Made by a program: the position numbers and the translations under genes
In this document: piece after piece, positions 37,078 through 46,090 of the stretch
Numbering within the stretch: position 1 is the first letter of the stretch
Layout: the number at the start of each line of letters is the position of its first letter
NCBI GenBank assembly: GCA_026990035.1
Contig: JALSIM010000030.1
Location: 1-64,000, forward strand
DNA from: Alphaproteobacteria bacterium
GTDB taxonomy: Bacteria; Pseudomonadota; Alphaproteobacteria; Geminicoccales; Geminicoccaceae
Direction of reading: 5' to 3'
DNA: 64,000 nt
The notes under the pieces: generated by a model
The model's input: only the letters and a program-made list of their open reading frames with translations
Database searches by the model: none
Told to the model about the DNA's origin: nothing

Positions 37078-37476
37078 GTGCGCATCCGCGAACTCGTCGA
37101 CCGGACGGGCATCACCGAGCGCCAGCTCCGCTACCTGATTTCGGAAGGATTCGTCCCGCGCCCCTACGGCGGGCGCGCCAACGCCGAATACGGTGCGGAG
37201 CACTTGGAAGCCGTCCGCCGGTATCTGCGTCTGCGCGAGCTGGGTTTTCCGCCGGCGGCAATCCGGGTGCTGCTGGAAGCGCGGCAGGGCGTACCGATCC
37301 CGATCGCGGACGGGGTCACGCTGGTCGTGGATCCGAGGTTGATTGCGAGCGGCGAGCCGGTGGCTCCGCTCGTGGAACGCTTGCAGCGCGTTCTGCGCGA
37401 ACTCCTGGAGGACAAAGCCGATGTCGTCAGCAGCCCCACAACTCGTCGATCCCCTGGCCGCTCTGATCGCACGTGA
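37078..37476 (+). CDS. MerR-family transcriptional regulator paired with a VIT/VWA protein
   Basis: Regulator of 132 residues. The winged HTH begins at once: VRIRELVDRTGITERQLRYL, then PYGGRANAEYG and YLRLRELGFPPAAIRVLL. The short effector region has no metal-binding cysteines, so a metal sensor is unlikely. GTG at 37078 is chosen because AAAGGAGGG lies 9 bp upstream. Its 3' end overlaps the VWA gene by 56 bp in another frame, tying the two together. The operator in front suggests autoregulation. Confidence 0.85.
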   Translation: MRIRELVDRTGITERQLRYLISEGFVPRPYGGRANAEYGAEHLEAVRRYLRLRELGFPPAAIRVLLEARQGVPIPIADGVTLVVDPRLIASGEPVAPLVERLQRVLRELLEDKADVVSSPTTRRSPGRSDRT

Positions 37477-39541
37477 GTTCGCGCGGGACGGACGCCTGCT
37501 GCCACACGTCGATCTCGCTTTCGACGTCGAGATCGCGGGCGGGCTCGCCCTCGTCCGCACGGTGCGCACCTTCCATCACAGCGAAGAGAACAGCCTGGAA
37601 GCGATCCTCGTTTTCCCGGTGCCCTTGCGGGCAGCGCTCTTCCGTCTCGAAGTGGAGATCGACGGGCGCCGCCTGACGGCTCGCGCCACGGGTCGAGCCG
37701 AGGCCCGGAACGACTACGAGGGGGCGATCTCCTCGGGCAGAACGACGGTCCTTCACGAAGAGGTGCTGCGCGGCGTCCACATGCTCTCGGTCGGCCATCT
37801 TCCGGCAGGCAGGAAGGTCGTCGTCGAGACGAGCTTCGCGATGGCACTGGCGGCAGTCGCGGACGGGGTCGCATTGCACATCCCCCTGACCGTTGGCGAT
37901 ATCTACGGCGACCCACGGCTTCCCGATACCGATCGGCTCGAACATGCGCCCCGCAGAGGCCAGGGCCGGCTGCGGGTGCGCTGCCGCGAGGGACGGGTGC
38001 GGCTTTCCGGTCAGCCGCTCGGTGCCGGGTGGGTCGATGTCCCGCTCGATGCGCCGATCGATCTGCGGGTCGAGGGCTGGCGACCCGCCGCCGTGGTCGG
38101 ACGGGCCGCCGACGGACGCCGGGTGGTGGTCGACATCCGGCCTCGGACGGCCGGCGACGATGCGCTCGATCTGGTGATCCTGCTCGACCGCTCGGGATCG
38201 ATGGGCGAGCTCGCCTCCGGGAACGGATCCCGCGAGACCAAGTACGCCGCGGCCATCCGGGCACTGGCAGCAGCCACCGGACGGATGCGGCACGGCGACA
38301 GGGTCGAGCTCTGGCAGTTCGACCACGCGTGCAGCCATATCGGAAGCATCGGCCCGCAGGTGGGAGCTTCGCGCGCGCGCCCATCCACCGTAACGCGCCG
38401 GTTTCGCCACCTCCTGCGCAGGCTCGGAGAGCCCCGGGGCGGGACCGAACTGGGCCGGGCGATCGCCCGTGTTCTGGATGAAAGCTCCTGCCGCGACGTA
38501 CTGGTGATCACGGACGGCAAGAGCTGGGAGCTCGACGTCGACGATCTGGCGAGACGCGGCAAACGCATCTCGGTCGTGCTGGTCGGCGAAGACAGCCTCG
38601 AAGCGAGGATCGGCCATCTCGCGATCCTCACCGGCGGCGATGTCTGCCTGGCCCTCGACGGAGCCGTCGAAGAGGGTCTTCGGCGTGCCCTGGCCGGGCT
38701 TCGAACGCCAGCGAGCCCGGCCAGGGTCGAAGGCGAGCTGGACGGCCTCGATGCCGTCCTCGGCGGCATGCAGGTGCGGGCGAAATGGACCGATGCTCCG
38801 CAGGACGGAAGCGAGCGGAGTGTCATGGAGCAGGCGGTGTCCGCCTTCGCGGCGTCTCTCGCCCTCCCCGCTCTGGCGCCGGAACGCGCCCGGCAGCTCG
38901 CCATGGCGGAAGCTCTGGTCACGCATCGGACCAGCCTCGTTCTCGTCGACGAGGAAGGCGAGGTCCAGGAAGCGCTGCCGCGCACCGTGAAGATCCCGCT
39001 GGCCACGCCCCGCACCGCCCGGGATAGCAAGGCATTCTACAGTTTCGGCCCCCGCATCGACCCCGCGGGCGGGCAAAGGCCCGACGCCGCGTTCCTCGCC
39101 CGTCGCTCCGCCCCCCGACCTATGCGCCCCCTGGCGTTCGACGTCTGGCCGGCGCCGGCGCCGATCGACTGGATGGGGCAGTCCGCCCGTCTTCTGCGCG
39201 GCGATCTTTCGGAGCTCGACCCCGAGCTCGCGGAAGCGGTTCGTGCATTCGCGGCGATGGAGGAGGTCGTCCGACTGGCGGGCCGTCTGGGCCTCGCGCC
39301 GGTGCTGCTCGTTCTCTACCTGCTCGCCGGCGCCGAGGCCGAACGGGATCGCTTCGCCCGCCGCTTCGCGCGCAGGCTCCTGCCCTCGCCCACGCCCGCC
39401 CAGCGAGCGGAAATCGGGCGCCTTCAGCGCACATTACCGGCGGTCTGCCGCGTCGCCGTTGGTGGCGCACCGTCCGTCTGCCGGACGGAGGACGAGGAGA
39501 AATCGCTGAGAGCGCGTCTGCGCCGATGGCTGCAACCGTGA
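37421..39541 (+). CDS. VIT and von Willebrand factor A domain protein
   Basis: Cytoplasmic-looking protein of 706 residues with no signal peptide or clear membrane anchor. The VIT domain covers about residues 28-165 (VRTFHHSEENSLEAILVFPV). The VWA domain follows at about 248-430 with a complete MIDAS: D256-x-S258-x-S260 in ILLDRSGSMG, a Thr in RGGTELGRAI and an Asp in VLVITDGKSW, so it should bind Mg2+ and a protein ligand. The C-terminal ~270 residues are unassigned helical sequence with RHS-type SLALPALAPERARQL. ATG at 37421 follows GGAGG. The role is unknown; VIT-VWA proteins generally scaffold protein complexes. Confidence 0.87.
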   Translation: MSSAAPQLVDPLAALIAREFARDGRLLPHVDLAFDVEIAGGLALVRTVRTFHHSEENSLEAILVFPVPLRAALFRLEVEIDGRRLTARATGRAEARNDYEGAISSGRTTVLHEEVLRGVHMLSVGHLPAGRKVVVETSFAMALAAVADGVALHIPLTVGDIYGDPRLPDTDRLEHAPRRGQGRLRVRCREGRVRLSGQPLGAGWVDVPLDAPIDLRVEGWRPAAVVGRAADGRRVVVDIRPRTAGDDALDLVILLDRSGSMGELASGNGSRETKYAAAIRALAAATGRMRHGDRVELWQFDHACSHIGSIGPQVGASRARPSTVTRRFRHLLRRLGEPRGGTELGRAIARVLDESSCRDVLVITDGKSWELDVDDLARRGKRISVVLVGEDSLEARIGHLAILTGGDVCLALDGAVEEGLRRALAGLRTPASPARVEGELDGLDAVLGGMQVRAKWTDAPQDGSERSVMEQAVSAFAASLALPALAPERARQLAMAEALVTHRTSLVLVDEEGEVQEALPRTVKIPLATPRTARDSKAFYSFGPRIDPAGGQRPDAAFLARRSAPRPMRPLAFDVWPAPAPIDWMGQSARLLRGDLSELDPELAEAVRAFAAMEEVVRLAGRLGLAPVLLVLYLLAGAEAERDRFARRFARRLLPSPTPAQRAEIGRLQRTLPAVCRVAVGGAPSVCRTEDEEKSLRARLRRWLQP

Positions 39542-39579
39542 GCGAACGACGGCTTTGCCGAGGTTGCGACCGCACGGTG

Positions 39580-39616
39580 ATCCTTCGGCTCGGGGACGGG
39601 CCGTGGCCGGAAGGAT
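39580..39616. terminator. Stem-loop between convergent VWA and dhaK genes
   Basis: ATCCTTCGGC and GCCGGAAGGAT pair with one bulged base. It lies 39 bp beyond the VWA stop and 49 bp beyond the dhaK stop on the other strand, where a bidirectional terminator would be expected. Confidence 0.5.
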
Positions 39617-39664
39617 GCTCTCTCGGCGATCCCGGCCTTGGGCGCGGGCCGGACTATGACTTCC

Positions 39665-40651
39665 TCACCACCGGAGGGCCGGGGTGTGGACCGGGGCGTC
39701 CCAGAGGCGCAGGAGCTCCTCGTCCATACGGCCGACGGTCAGCGAGCAGCCGGCCATCTCCAAGGAGGTGCAGTAGTCGCCGACCAGCGATCGGGCGATC
39801 ACGAGCCCCCGATCCTCGAGGATGCGGGCCGCCGCATCGTAGATCAGATAGAGCTCCATGAGCGGGGTGCCGCCGAGACCGTTGACCAGCAGCAGCACCG
39901 GCTCGCCGCGCCCGGCGCCGAGATCGCCCAGGATCGCCTCCAGCATCTCGGCGACGATGTCGTCCGCCGGAGCGAGCCGGGTGCGCCGGCGCCCCGGCTC
40001 GCCGTGGATCCCGACCCCCATCTCCATCTCCTCTTCGCCGATCCGGAAGGTCGGTTCGCCGGCCGCGGGCACGGTGCAGCTCGTGAGCGCCACGCCCATC
40101 GAGCGGGTCCCCGCGACCACCCTTTCGGCGAGGGCTTTCAGCCCGGCGAGATCGGCGCCCTCCTCGGCGGCGGCACCGACCATCTTCTCGACGATCACGG
40201 TGCCCGCCACCCCCCGCCTGCCGGTGGTGAAGGTGGATCCCTCGACCGCCACGTCGTCGTCGACCAGCACCGAGGCCCGCTCGCCCCCGTACATCTCGGC
40301 GGCCATCTCGAAGTTCATGACGTCGCCTTCGTAATTCTTGACGATGAACAGCACCCCGGCGCCCGAATCCACCGCCTCGGCGGCGGCCAGCATCTGATCG
40401 GGCGTGGGCGAGGTGAACACCGCACCCGGGCAGGCCGCATCGAGCATCCCGCGACCGACGAAGCCCGCGTGCAACGGTTCGTGCCCGGAACCGCCACCCG
40501 AGATCAGCGCCACCTTGCCGGCCGGCGTCGGCTGCTGCCGGGTGACGAAGACGGGATCGGTGTGCACCCGGACGAGATCGGCATGGGCACGTCCGAAACC
40601 GCGCAGGGATTCGGCGAGCATCTCCTCGACCCGGTTGACGAACTTCTTCAT
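39665..40651 (-). CDS. dhaK: Dihydroxyacetone kinase subunit DhaK
   Basis: Substrate-binding subunit of PEP-dependent dihydroxyacetone kinase, 328 residues. SGGGSGHEPLHAGFVG holds the Dha phosphate-stabilising site, and H216 in MGVGIHGEPG is the histidine that binds Dha as a hemiaminal. The protein lacks an ATP-binding DhaL-type domain, as expected for the split PTS form. It is the last gene of a 12-gene operon and overlaps the HTH gene by 4 bp. Confidence 0.94.
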   Translation of the reverse strand: MKKFVNRVEEMLAESLRGFGRAHADLVRVHTDPVFVTRQQPTPAGKVALISGGGSGHEPLHAGFVGRGMLDAACPGAVFTSPTPDQMLAAAEAVDSGAGVLFIVKNYEGDVMNFEMAAEMYGGERASVLVDDDVAVEGSTFTTGRRGVAGTVIVEKMVGAAAEEGADLAGLKALAERVVAGTRSMGVALTSCTVPAAGEPTFRIGEEEMEMGVGIHGEPGRRRTRLAPADDIVAEMLEAILGDLGAGRGEPVLLLVNGLGGTPLMELYLIYDAAARILEDRGLVIARSLVGDYCTSLEMAGCSLTVGRMDEELLRLWDAPVHTPALRW

Positions 40652-41109
40652 CTCCTTCCTCCCTCGTCCCCGTTGCGATCGACACCGTCGGCGCGCCGCG
40701 CGATCGCGATCACCCGCGCGGCGAACTCGCGGATCGTAGCTTCGACTTCGAGCGCCGTTTCGACATCGGCGAAGGCCGGCAGCGGGATGCGGATCTCGTG
40801 CGGCGCCCCGGTCCGCGCCGGCGATCGCCGACCGCTGCGCGGATGGGCCTTCTCGTAGAGCTCGAGAAAGCGGCGCCGTTCGTCCGGCGTGAGATGGCAG
40901 ACCTCGAACAGGACCGGCAGATCCCCCGCCGGAATGGGCACCTCGTAGGCCGGATTGGTGATCTGCGAGACGAAGCTCTTGTGCTTGCCCAGCGCCCGCG
41001 CCAGCCGGCCGCGAAGGCCCGAGGGGCGGCGGTCGATGAACTCCCGCAGGAGGCTCTTGTAGGCGGCGATCGCCGCCAGCCTTTCCTCACGGCTGCGCGG
41101 CATCGGCAC
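40648..41109 (-). CDS. Small HTH protein embedded in the dha operon
   Basis: Protein of 153 residues. The region GLRGRLARALGKHKSFVSQI resembles a helix-turn-helix, followed by the conserved-looking PAYEVPIPAGDLPVLFEVCHL and LTPDERRRFLELYEKAHP. The C-terminal 60 residues are charged. It overlaps ptsI by 23 bp and dhaK by 4 bp, so it is made together with them. It could autoregulate the operon in response to Dha flux, in place of a DhaR activator, which is absent. No named family is assigned. Confidence 0.72.
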   Translation of the reverse strand: MPMPRSREERLAAIAAYKSLLREFIDRRPSGLRGRLARALGKHKSFVSQITNPAYEVPIPAGDLPVLFEVCHLTPDERRRFLELYEKAHPRSGRRSPARTGAPHEIRIPLPAFADVETALEVEATIREFAARVIAIARRADGVDRNGDEGGRR

Positions 41110-42706
41110 CGGTTCCGAAGCGCCCGACGGTGGCGGCGGCGCGGGCGAGCGCCGCGGGCGCCACCGAGACCGACCGCAGACCGAGGGCGAGCAGTCTCTC
41201 GAGCGCCGCGGGGTCGCCCGCCATCTCGCCGCACAGGCTCACCGGAACCCCGCGCCGCCGGCCGACCTCGAGGATCTCGCCGAGCAGACGCAGGACCGCC
41301 GGGTGGAGCGGGTCGAGGAGCTCCGCCACCGGCCCGCTCCCGTCTCGGGCGGCGGCCATCAGATACTGGACGAGATCGTTGCTGCCGATGGAGAAGAAAT
41401 CGGCCGCGAAGCGGTCGAGGGTGAGGGCCGCGGCCGGAACCTCGACCATGATGCCCAGAGGCGGCTGCGGCGCGGCCTCGCCGGCGCCCGCCAACATCTC
41501 CCGCAGGCGGGCGATCATCCGTCGCACCTCCTCGAGCTCCGCCGGCAGGGTCACCATCGGCAGCATGATTTCGAGCGGTCCGTGGCGTGCGGCCCGCAGC
41601 AGGGCGCGGAGCTGGGTCTCGAGGAGCCGGGGGTTGGCGAGACCGAGGCGGATTCCCCGGAGGCCGAGAAACGGGTTCGCCTCGCGCGTCGCGGTGATGC
41701 CGGCGATCGGCTTGTCGCCACCGGCGTCGAGGGTCCGGAACCGGACCGGCTTGCCGGCGAAACGCAGCAGCAGATCCCGGTAGACACGATACTGCTGCTC
41801 CTCCTCGGGCGGGGATGCACGGCCGGCGAACAGGAATTCGGTGCGCACCAGCCCGGCACCATCGCTCGCCCGGACCACATCCTCCTCGAGGGCCGCCGGA
41901 TCGTCGACGTTGATCCGGATCTCCACCCGCGAGCCGTCGGCGGTGCGGAACCCGTCCGGCGGCGGGGTACGCAGGATCGCCCGTTCCGCCGCGATCCGGT
42001 TCCGGCGCCGCTCCAGCCGCCGAAGCGTTTCCCGCTCCGGTTCGAGGAACAGCTCGCCCCGCTCGCCGTCGAGCGCCGCGAGCCGGGCTTCGGTTTCGAC
42101 CGGGCCGAGTTCCACAATCAGCGGCACGCCGCGCGCCCGGGCGAGCATGGCGACATGGCTCGACGGGCTGCCCGTCTCGAGGGCGACCGCGCCCAGCCGT
42201 TCCCGGTCCAGGGCGAGAAAGCGCGAGGGGGTCAGCTCGTGAGCGAGAAGGACGGCCCCTTCCGGCAGGGGCGGCGGCCGCTCCGCGCCGCCTTCGAGCG
42301 CGGCCAGGAGCTGATCGCGCAGATCGACCAGATCTTCGCTCCGGGCGCGGAAATAGGCATCCTCCTCCGCCCGGAACGCCGCCGCGTGTCCGTCCAGGAC
42401 CTCGCGCACCGCGGCCGCGGCCGAGTGGCCCCGTCCGATCGCCTCCCGCACCGCCCCACGGAACTCGGGATCGGTCAGGAATTCCCGCTGGAAGTCGAGA
42501 ATCTCCGCGGCCAGGCGATCGTCCTTCCCGACCAGCAGCAGGAGATCGCCGCCGACCGTCTCGCAGGCGGCCTCGAAACGCTCGCGCTCGCCGCCTTCGG
42601 TGCCCGGCGCCGAGGGGTGGGGGCGCCGCGGAGGGCGCCAGACCACGAGCGGCCCGATCGCGACCCCGGGCGAGGCCGGGCGACCACCGATCCGTCGCTC
42701 AGCCAT
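41087..42706 (-). CDS. ptsI: PTS enzyme I dedicated to the Dha system
   Basis: Phosphoenolpyruvate-protein phosphotransferase of 539 residues. The phosphoryl-accepting histidine is H184 in GSPSSHVAMLARARGVP. The PEP-binding TIM-barrel domain is complete with RTEFLFAGR, FRTLDAGGDKP, NPFLGLRGIRLGL, IEVPAAALTLDRFA-like segment, and SLCGEMAGDP. E. coli DhaM carries only a truncated EI; here a full enzyme is encoded separately, which should let the operon draw phosphate directly from PEP. It overlaps ptsH by 8 bp. Confidence 0.92.
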   Translation of the reverse strand: MAERRIGGRPASPGVAIGPLVVWRPPRRPHPSAPGTEGGERERFEAACETVGGDLLLLVGKDDRLAAEILDFQREFLTDPEFRGAVREAIGRGHSAAAAVREVLDGHAAAFRAEEDAYFRARSEDLVDLRDQLLAALEGGAERPPPLPEGAVLLAHELTPSRFLALDRERLGAVALETGSPSSHVAMLARARGVPLIVELGPVETEARLAALDGERGELFLEPERETLRRLERRRNRIAAERAILRTPPPDGFRTADGSRVEIRINVDDPAALEEDVVRASDGAGLVRTEFLFAGRASPPEEEQQYRVYRDLLLRFAGKPVRFRTLDAGGDKPIAGITATREANPFLGLRGIRLGLANPRLLETQLRALLRAARHGPLEIMLPMVTLPAELEEVRRMIARLREMLAGAGEAAPQPPLGIMVEVPAAALTLDRFAADFFSIGSNDLVQYLMAAARDGSGPVAELLDPLHPAVLRLLGEILEVGRRRGVPVSLCGEMAGDPAALERLLALGLRSVSVAPAALARAAATVGRFGTGADAAQP

Positions 42707-42986
42707 GCTCGCCGTCCTCGAAATTGGCGGCGACCAGCGCGCAGAGGGCCTCCACCGCCTCCCGGGCGCCCTCGCCTTCCGCTTCGAATTCGAGCATCGC
42801 GCCGGTCCGCAGCTTGAGCCCCATCACCCGGACGATGCTCTTGGCGTCCACCGGCTCGCCGTCGGGCAGATGCCGCAGGCGGACCCGGGCCGGGAAACGC
42901 TTGGCGAGACGTGTGAGCTTGACCGCCGGCCGCGCATGGAGGCCCACCGGTGCGGTCAGCGCCACGGTAGCACGGGCGACGGTCAC
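42699..42986 (-). CDS. ptsH: HPr-family phosphocarrier of the Dha system
   Basis: HPr-like protein of 95 residues with phosphorylatable H17 in GLHARPA and a Ser at position 50 in AKSIVRVMGL, where HPr kinase acts in other systems. It relays phosphate from enzyme I to DhaM. In E. coli this is an internal DhaM domain. It overlaps dhaM by 4 bp. Confidence 0.93.
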   Translation of the reverse strand: MTVARATVALTAPVGLHARPAVKLTRLAKRFPARVRLRHLPDGEPVDAKSIVRVMGLKLRTGAMLEFEAEGEGAREAVEALCALVAANFEDGEHG

Positions 42987-43372
42987 GGGTTGAAATCCTC
43001 CGCCACCCGACAGACGGCATCGAGATCGGATCCCGAGGAGGCCTCGGCCGCCGCCACCACCGCGCCCTCGACGAGCGGGGCGTTGCAGATGCGCACCCGG
43101 CCACGGCGCGCCTCCTCCAGCATCTCGATGGCCATCTCGGCGTTCATTTCGGCCCCGCCGAGATCGACGAACACGGCGACCCCGGCCTCGCTCCAGACGG
43201 CGTCGATCGCCCGGCGGATCCGTTCCGGATCGGTACCGAGACCGCCCGTGGGATCACCCCCGCAATGGGCGAGCGGCACCAGATCGCCGACCATCTGGCG
43301 GGCCATCTCGGCGGCGCCCTCCGCCACCTTGGGCGAGTGGGAGACGATCACGATTCCGACGATGCCGCTCAC
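42983..43372 (-). CDS. dhaM: DhaM, EIIA-Man-like phosphotransfer subunit
   Basis: EIIA-mannose-fold protein of 129 residues, only the first domain of E. coli DhaM. The active-site His is H12 in IVIVSHSPKVAEG. GLGTDPERIRRAI and VFVDLGGAEMNAEMA are DhaM signatures. It rephosphorylates the ADP held in DhaL. Its start overlaps dhaL by 4 bp. Confidence 0.93.
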   Translation of the reverse strand: MSGIVGIVIVSHSPKVAEGAAEMARQMVGDLVPLAHCGGDPTGGLGTDPERIRRAIDAVWSEAGVAVFVDLGGAEMNAEMAIEMLEEARRGRVRICNAPLVEGAVVAAAEASSGSDLDAVCRVAEDFNP

Positions 43373-43980
43373 GCCACCGCCTCCAGCACATCGCAGACGG
43401 CGTGGACGAGCAACCGGCTCGAAGCCGCGCCGGGGTCGAGGTGGCCGCGCGAACGCTCCCCCAGGAACGAAGCCCGACCGCGCGTAGCCAGCATGTCGCG
43501 GGTCTCCTCGAGAGCCCGATCGGCCGTCTCGCGGAGCCGGCGCAGCAGCTCCGGACGCGGCCCCTCACTGGCCTGCGCCAGCGTTTCCTGAACCGGAATC
43601 AGCACATCCAGCATCGTCTTGCAGCCCCGATCGGCCTTGCCCCGACGCTTGACCATCTCGATGCCGGCGGCCAGGAGGGCGGGCGGTGGCGCCCCCTCCC
43701 CGGCGGCCCTGCCCATGCCCATGAGCAGGCTGCCGTAGAGCGGCCCCGAAGCACCGCCGACGGTCCTGACGAGAATCATGCCCGCCTGCTGCAACGCCCC
43801 GCCGAGGTCGAGCCGGGCCAGCCGCTCGGCGTCCTCCCGGACCGCCTCGAACCCCCGCTTCATGTTGATCCCGTGATCGCCGTCACCGATCGCCCGGTCG
43901 AGGGCGGTCAGCTCCTCGGCGTGTTCGGTGATCAGTCGGGTCGCACGGTCGATCAACTCGGCTACCAGATCGCTGTCCAT
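43369..43980 (-). CDS. dhaL: Dihydroxyacetone kinase subunit DhaL
   Basis: Nucleotide-binding subunit of 203 residues. The Mg-ADP aspartates are in DRAIGDGDHGINMKRGF, with SGPLYGSLLMG and later RSRGHLDPGAASS lining the site. In PTS-type enzymes, ADP stays bound and is a phosphoryl shuttle to Dha on DhaK. It begins the kinase half of the operon, 3 bp after the second ABC ATPase. Confidence 0.94.
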   Translation of the reverse strand: MDSDLVAELIDRATRLITEHAEELTALDRAIGDGDHGINMKRGFEAVREDAERLARLDLGGALQQAGMILVRTVGGASGPLYGSLLMGMGRAAGEGAPPPALLAAGIEMVKRRGKADRGCKTMLDVLIPVQETLAQASEGPRPELLRRLRETADRALEETRDMLATRGRASFLGERSRGHLDPGAASSRLLVHAVCDVLEAVA

Positions 43981-43983
43981 GGT

Positions 43984-45009
43984 TCATCCCGTGTCCGTCG
44001 AATCGACGAGCCTGCCCCGCGCATCGAAGAACAGGAGACGCTCGCGCGCGAGATCGAACGCCACCTCCTGACCGGTCCGGAGACCGTTGCGGCCGGAGCA
44101 CAGCGCATGCAGCCGCGCGTCCCGGAAATCGAGCAGCACCACCGTGTCGGCGCCGAGGGGCTCGATCTGGCGCACGCGGGCGTCGAAGGCGCCCCGGCCC
44201 AGCCGGATGTCCTCGGGCCGGATGCCGATCTTCGCGACGCCGGCACGCGGGACGAGCTCGGCCATCCGGTCCGCCGGCAGCAGGTTGATGGCCGGCGAGC
44301 CCAGCCGCCGGGCCACCCGGACGTCCCGCGGTCGATCGTAGATCTCGCGGGGTGGTCCGAGTTGCAGGAGCTCTCCCGCCTCCAGCACGCCGATCCGGTC
44401 GGCCATGGTGGTGGCCTCGATCTGGTCGTGGGTGACATAGAGGATGGTGGCCCCGAGATCGCGCTGGATGCGCTTGAGTTCGATGCGGAGGGTCTCGCGC
44501 AGCTTGGCGTCCAGGGAGGAAAGCGGCTCGTCCATGAGGAACAGGCGCGGCTGCCGCACCAGTGCCCGGCCGATCGCCACCCGCTGCATCTCGCCACCCG
44601 AAAGCTGGGTCGCGCGGTTGGCGAGCTTGCCGGAGATTCCGAGCAGTTCCGCCACCACCTCGACCCGTTTGCGGATCTCGCCTTCGGCCATCCGCCGGGC
44701 CGGTGCACGCAGCGGAAAGGCGAGATTGTCGCGGACGTTCAGATGGGGATAGAGGGAGAAGGTCTGGAACACGAAGGCCACGTCCCGGGCCGCCGGCGGG
44801 CGGTGGGTGACCTCCTCCCCGCCGATGAACAGCCGTCCCGTATCAGGGGTCTCGAGGCCGGCGGCGAGCCGGAGGGTGGTCGTCTTGCCGGCACCGGTCG
44901 GCCCCAGCAGGACGAGGAACTCGCCGTCGGCGAGGGTGAACTCCAGCTCCCGGACCGCGCGGATCCGGCCGAAGCTCTTGGAGACCGTCTCGAACCGCAG
45001 CTCAGCCAC
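43984..45009 (-). CDS. Carbohydrate-type ABC transporter ATPase (second copy)
   Basis: ATPase of 341 residues: Walker A GPTGAGKTTT, signature LSGGEMQR, Walker B LFLMDEPLSSLD, H-switch THDQ, and a C-terminal TOBE/MalK-type domain. It overlaps the preceding ATPase gene by 8 bp. Two non-identical ATPases in one importer suggest a heterodimeric motor, as in rhizobial glycerol importers. Confidence 0.9.
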   Translation of the reverse strand: MAELRFETVSKSFGRIRAVRELEFTLADGEFLVLLGPTGAGKTTTLRLAAGLETPDTGRLFIGGEEVTHRPPAARDVAFVFQTFSLYPHLNVRDNLAFPLRAPARRMAEGEIRKRVEVVAELLGISGKLANRATQLSGGEMQRVAIGRALVRQPRLFLMDEPLSSLDAKLRETLRIELKRIQRDLGATILYVTHDQIEATTMADRIGVLEAGELLQLGPPREIYDRPRDVRVARRLGSPAINLLPADRMAELVPRAGVAKIGIRPEDIRLGRGAFDARVRQIEPLGADTVVLLDFRDARLHALCSGRNGLRTGQEVAFDLARERLLFFDARGRLVDSTDTG

Positions 45010-46090
45010 CGGCGCGCTCCCGGCTGCGGGCGGCCTCGAGACGTCGTCCGCCGGCGTCGAACCAGACCACGGCGGCGGGATCGAACGCGACCCCGAGACG
45101 GTCGCCGAAGGCGAGTCGCAGGGTGTTCGGCGCGCGCAGCTTGAGAACGCCGAACGGTCCGGCGAGGGTCACCACCTGGCGGGCGCCCAGGTACTCGACC
45201 GCTACCACTTCCCCGCGCATCGCCGAAGAATCGTCGATCCGCACATGCTCGGGACGGATGCCGAGGATCGCCTCGGCCACTTCCGGCGGGGCGGCGAGGC
45301 CGGCGAGGGGGAGACCGGCCAGACGGGCCACGGGAACATGGCCCTCCTCCAGGATCTCGCAGGGAAAGAGATTCATCGCCGGGCTGCCGATGAAACGGGC
45401 GACGAAGGTGGAGGCGGGCCGGTGGTAGAGTTCCTGCGGCGACCCGAGCTGCTCGATGCGCCCCAGGTTCATGACCACGATCAGATCGGCCATGCGCATG
45501 GCCTCGATCTGATCGTGGGTGACGTAGACCGTGGTGGCTCCGATCCGATCGTGCAGCCCGCGGAGTTCCTCGCACATGAGCTCCCGGAACTCGGCATCGA
45601 GGGTGCCCAGGGGCTCGTCCATGAGGAAGGCCCGCGGCCGCCTGACCACCGCCCGGGCGAGGGCCACCCGCTGCCGGTCGCCACCCGACAGCCGACCGAT
45701 GCGGGAATCGAGCAGATGCTCGATCCGCAGCATCCGCGCCACCTCCTCGACCCGCCTTCGCACTTCCGCCCGCGGCACACCGCGCGAACGCAGGGGATAG
45801 GCGATGTTGCGGCGCACGTTCAGATGCCGGTAGAGGGCGAAGAGCTGGAAGACGAAGGCGATGTCCCGCTTGCCGGCACGCAGCCGGGTAACGTCTTCGC
45901 CGTCGAGGAAGACCCGGCCCTCGGTGGGCATTTCGAGGCCGGCGATGATCCTGAGGGTGGTGGTCTTGCCGCAGCCCGAGGGGCCCAGGAGGACGAAGAA
46001 GGATCCGTCGGGAATGGTGAGATCGAGGGCATCGACGGCGCGGAAGTCGGCGAAGCGCTTGGTCACCCCTTCGAGGCGGATCTCGGTCAT
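45002..46090 (-). CDS. Carbohydrate-type ABC transporter ATPase (first copy)
   Basis: ATPase of 362 residues with Walker A GPSGCGKTTT, signature LSGGDRQR, Walker B FLMDEPLGTLD and H-switch THDQ, then a TOBE domain. The signature differs from its partner (GGDRQR against GGEMQR), consistent with distinct halves of a heterodimer. The start overlaps the small membrane protein gene (ATGA). Confidence 0.9.
   Translation of the reverse strand: MTEIRLEGVTKRFADFRAVDALDLTIPDGSFFVLLGPSGCGKTTTLRIIAGLEMPTEGRVFLDGEDVTRLRAGKRDIAFVFQLFALYRHLNVRRNIAYPLRSRGVPRAEVRRRVEEVARMLRIEHLLDSRIGRLSGGDRQRVALARAVVRRPRAFLMDEPLGTLDAEFRELMCEELRGLHDRIGATTVYVTHDQIEAMRMADLIVVMNLGRIEQLGSPQELYHRPASTFVARFIGSPAMNLFPCEILEEGHVPVARLAGLPLAGLAAPPEVAEAILGIRPEHVRIDDSSAMRGEVVAVEYLGARQVVTLAGPFGVLKLRAPNTLRLAFGDRLGVAFDPAAVVWFDAGGRRLEAARSRERAGG

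Noticed and set aside
39538-39861. Possible third gene of the MerR-VWA unit starting at GTGA 39538, with CRGC near its start
   Set aside because: It contains a terminator-like hairpin at 39580-39616, runs antisense into dhaK, and its later part is Arg/Pro-rich shadow sequence. Only about 43 codons lie outside dhaK.
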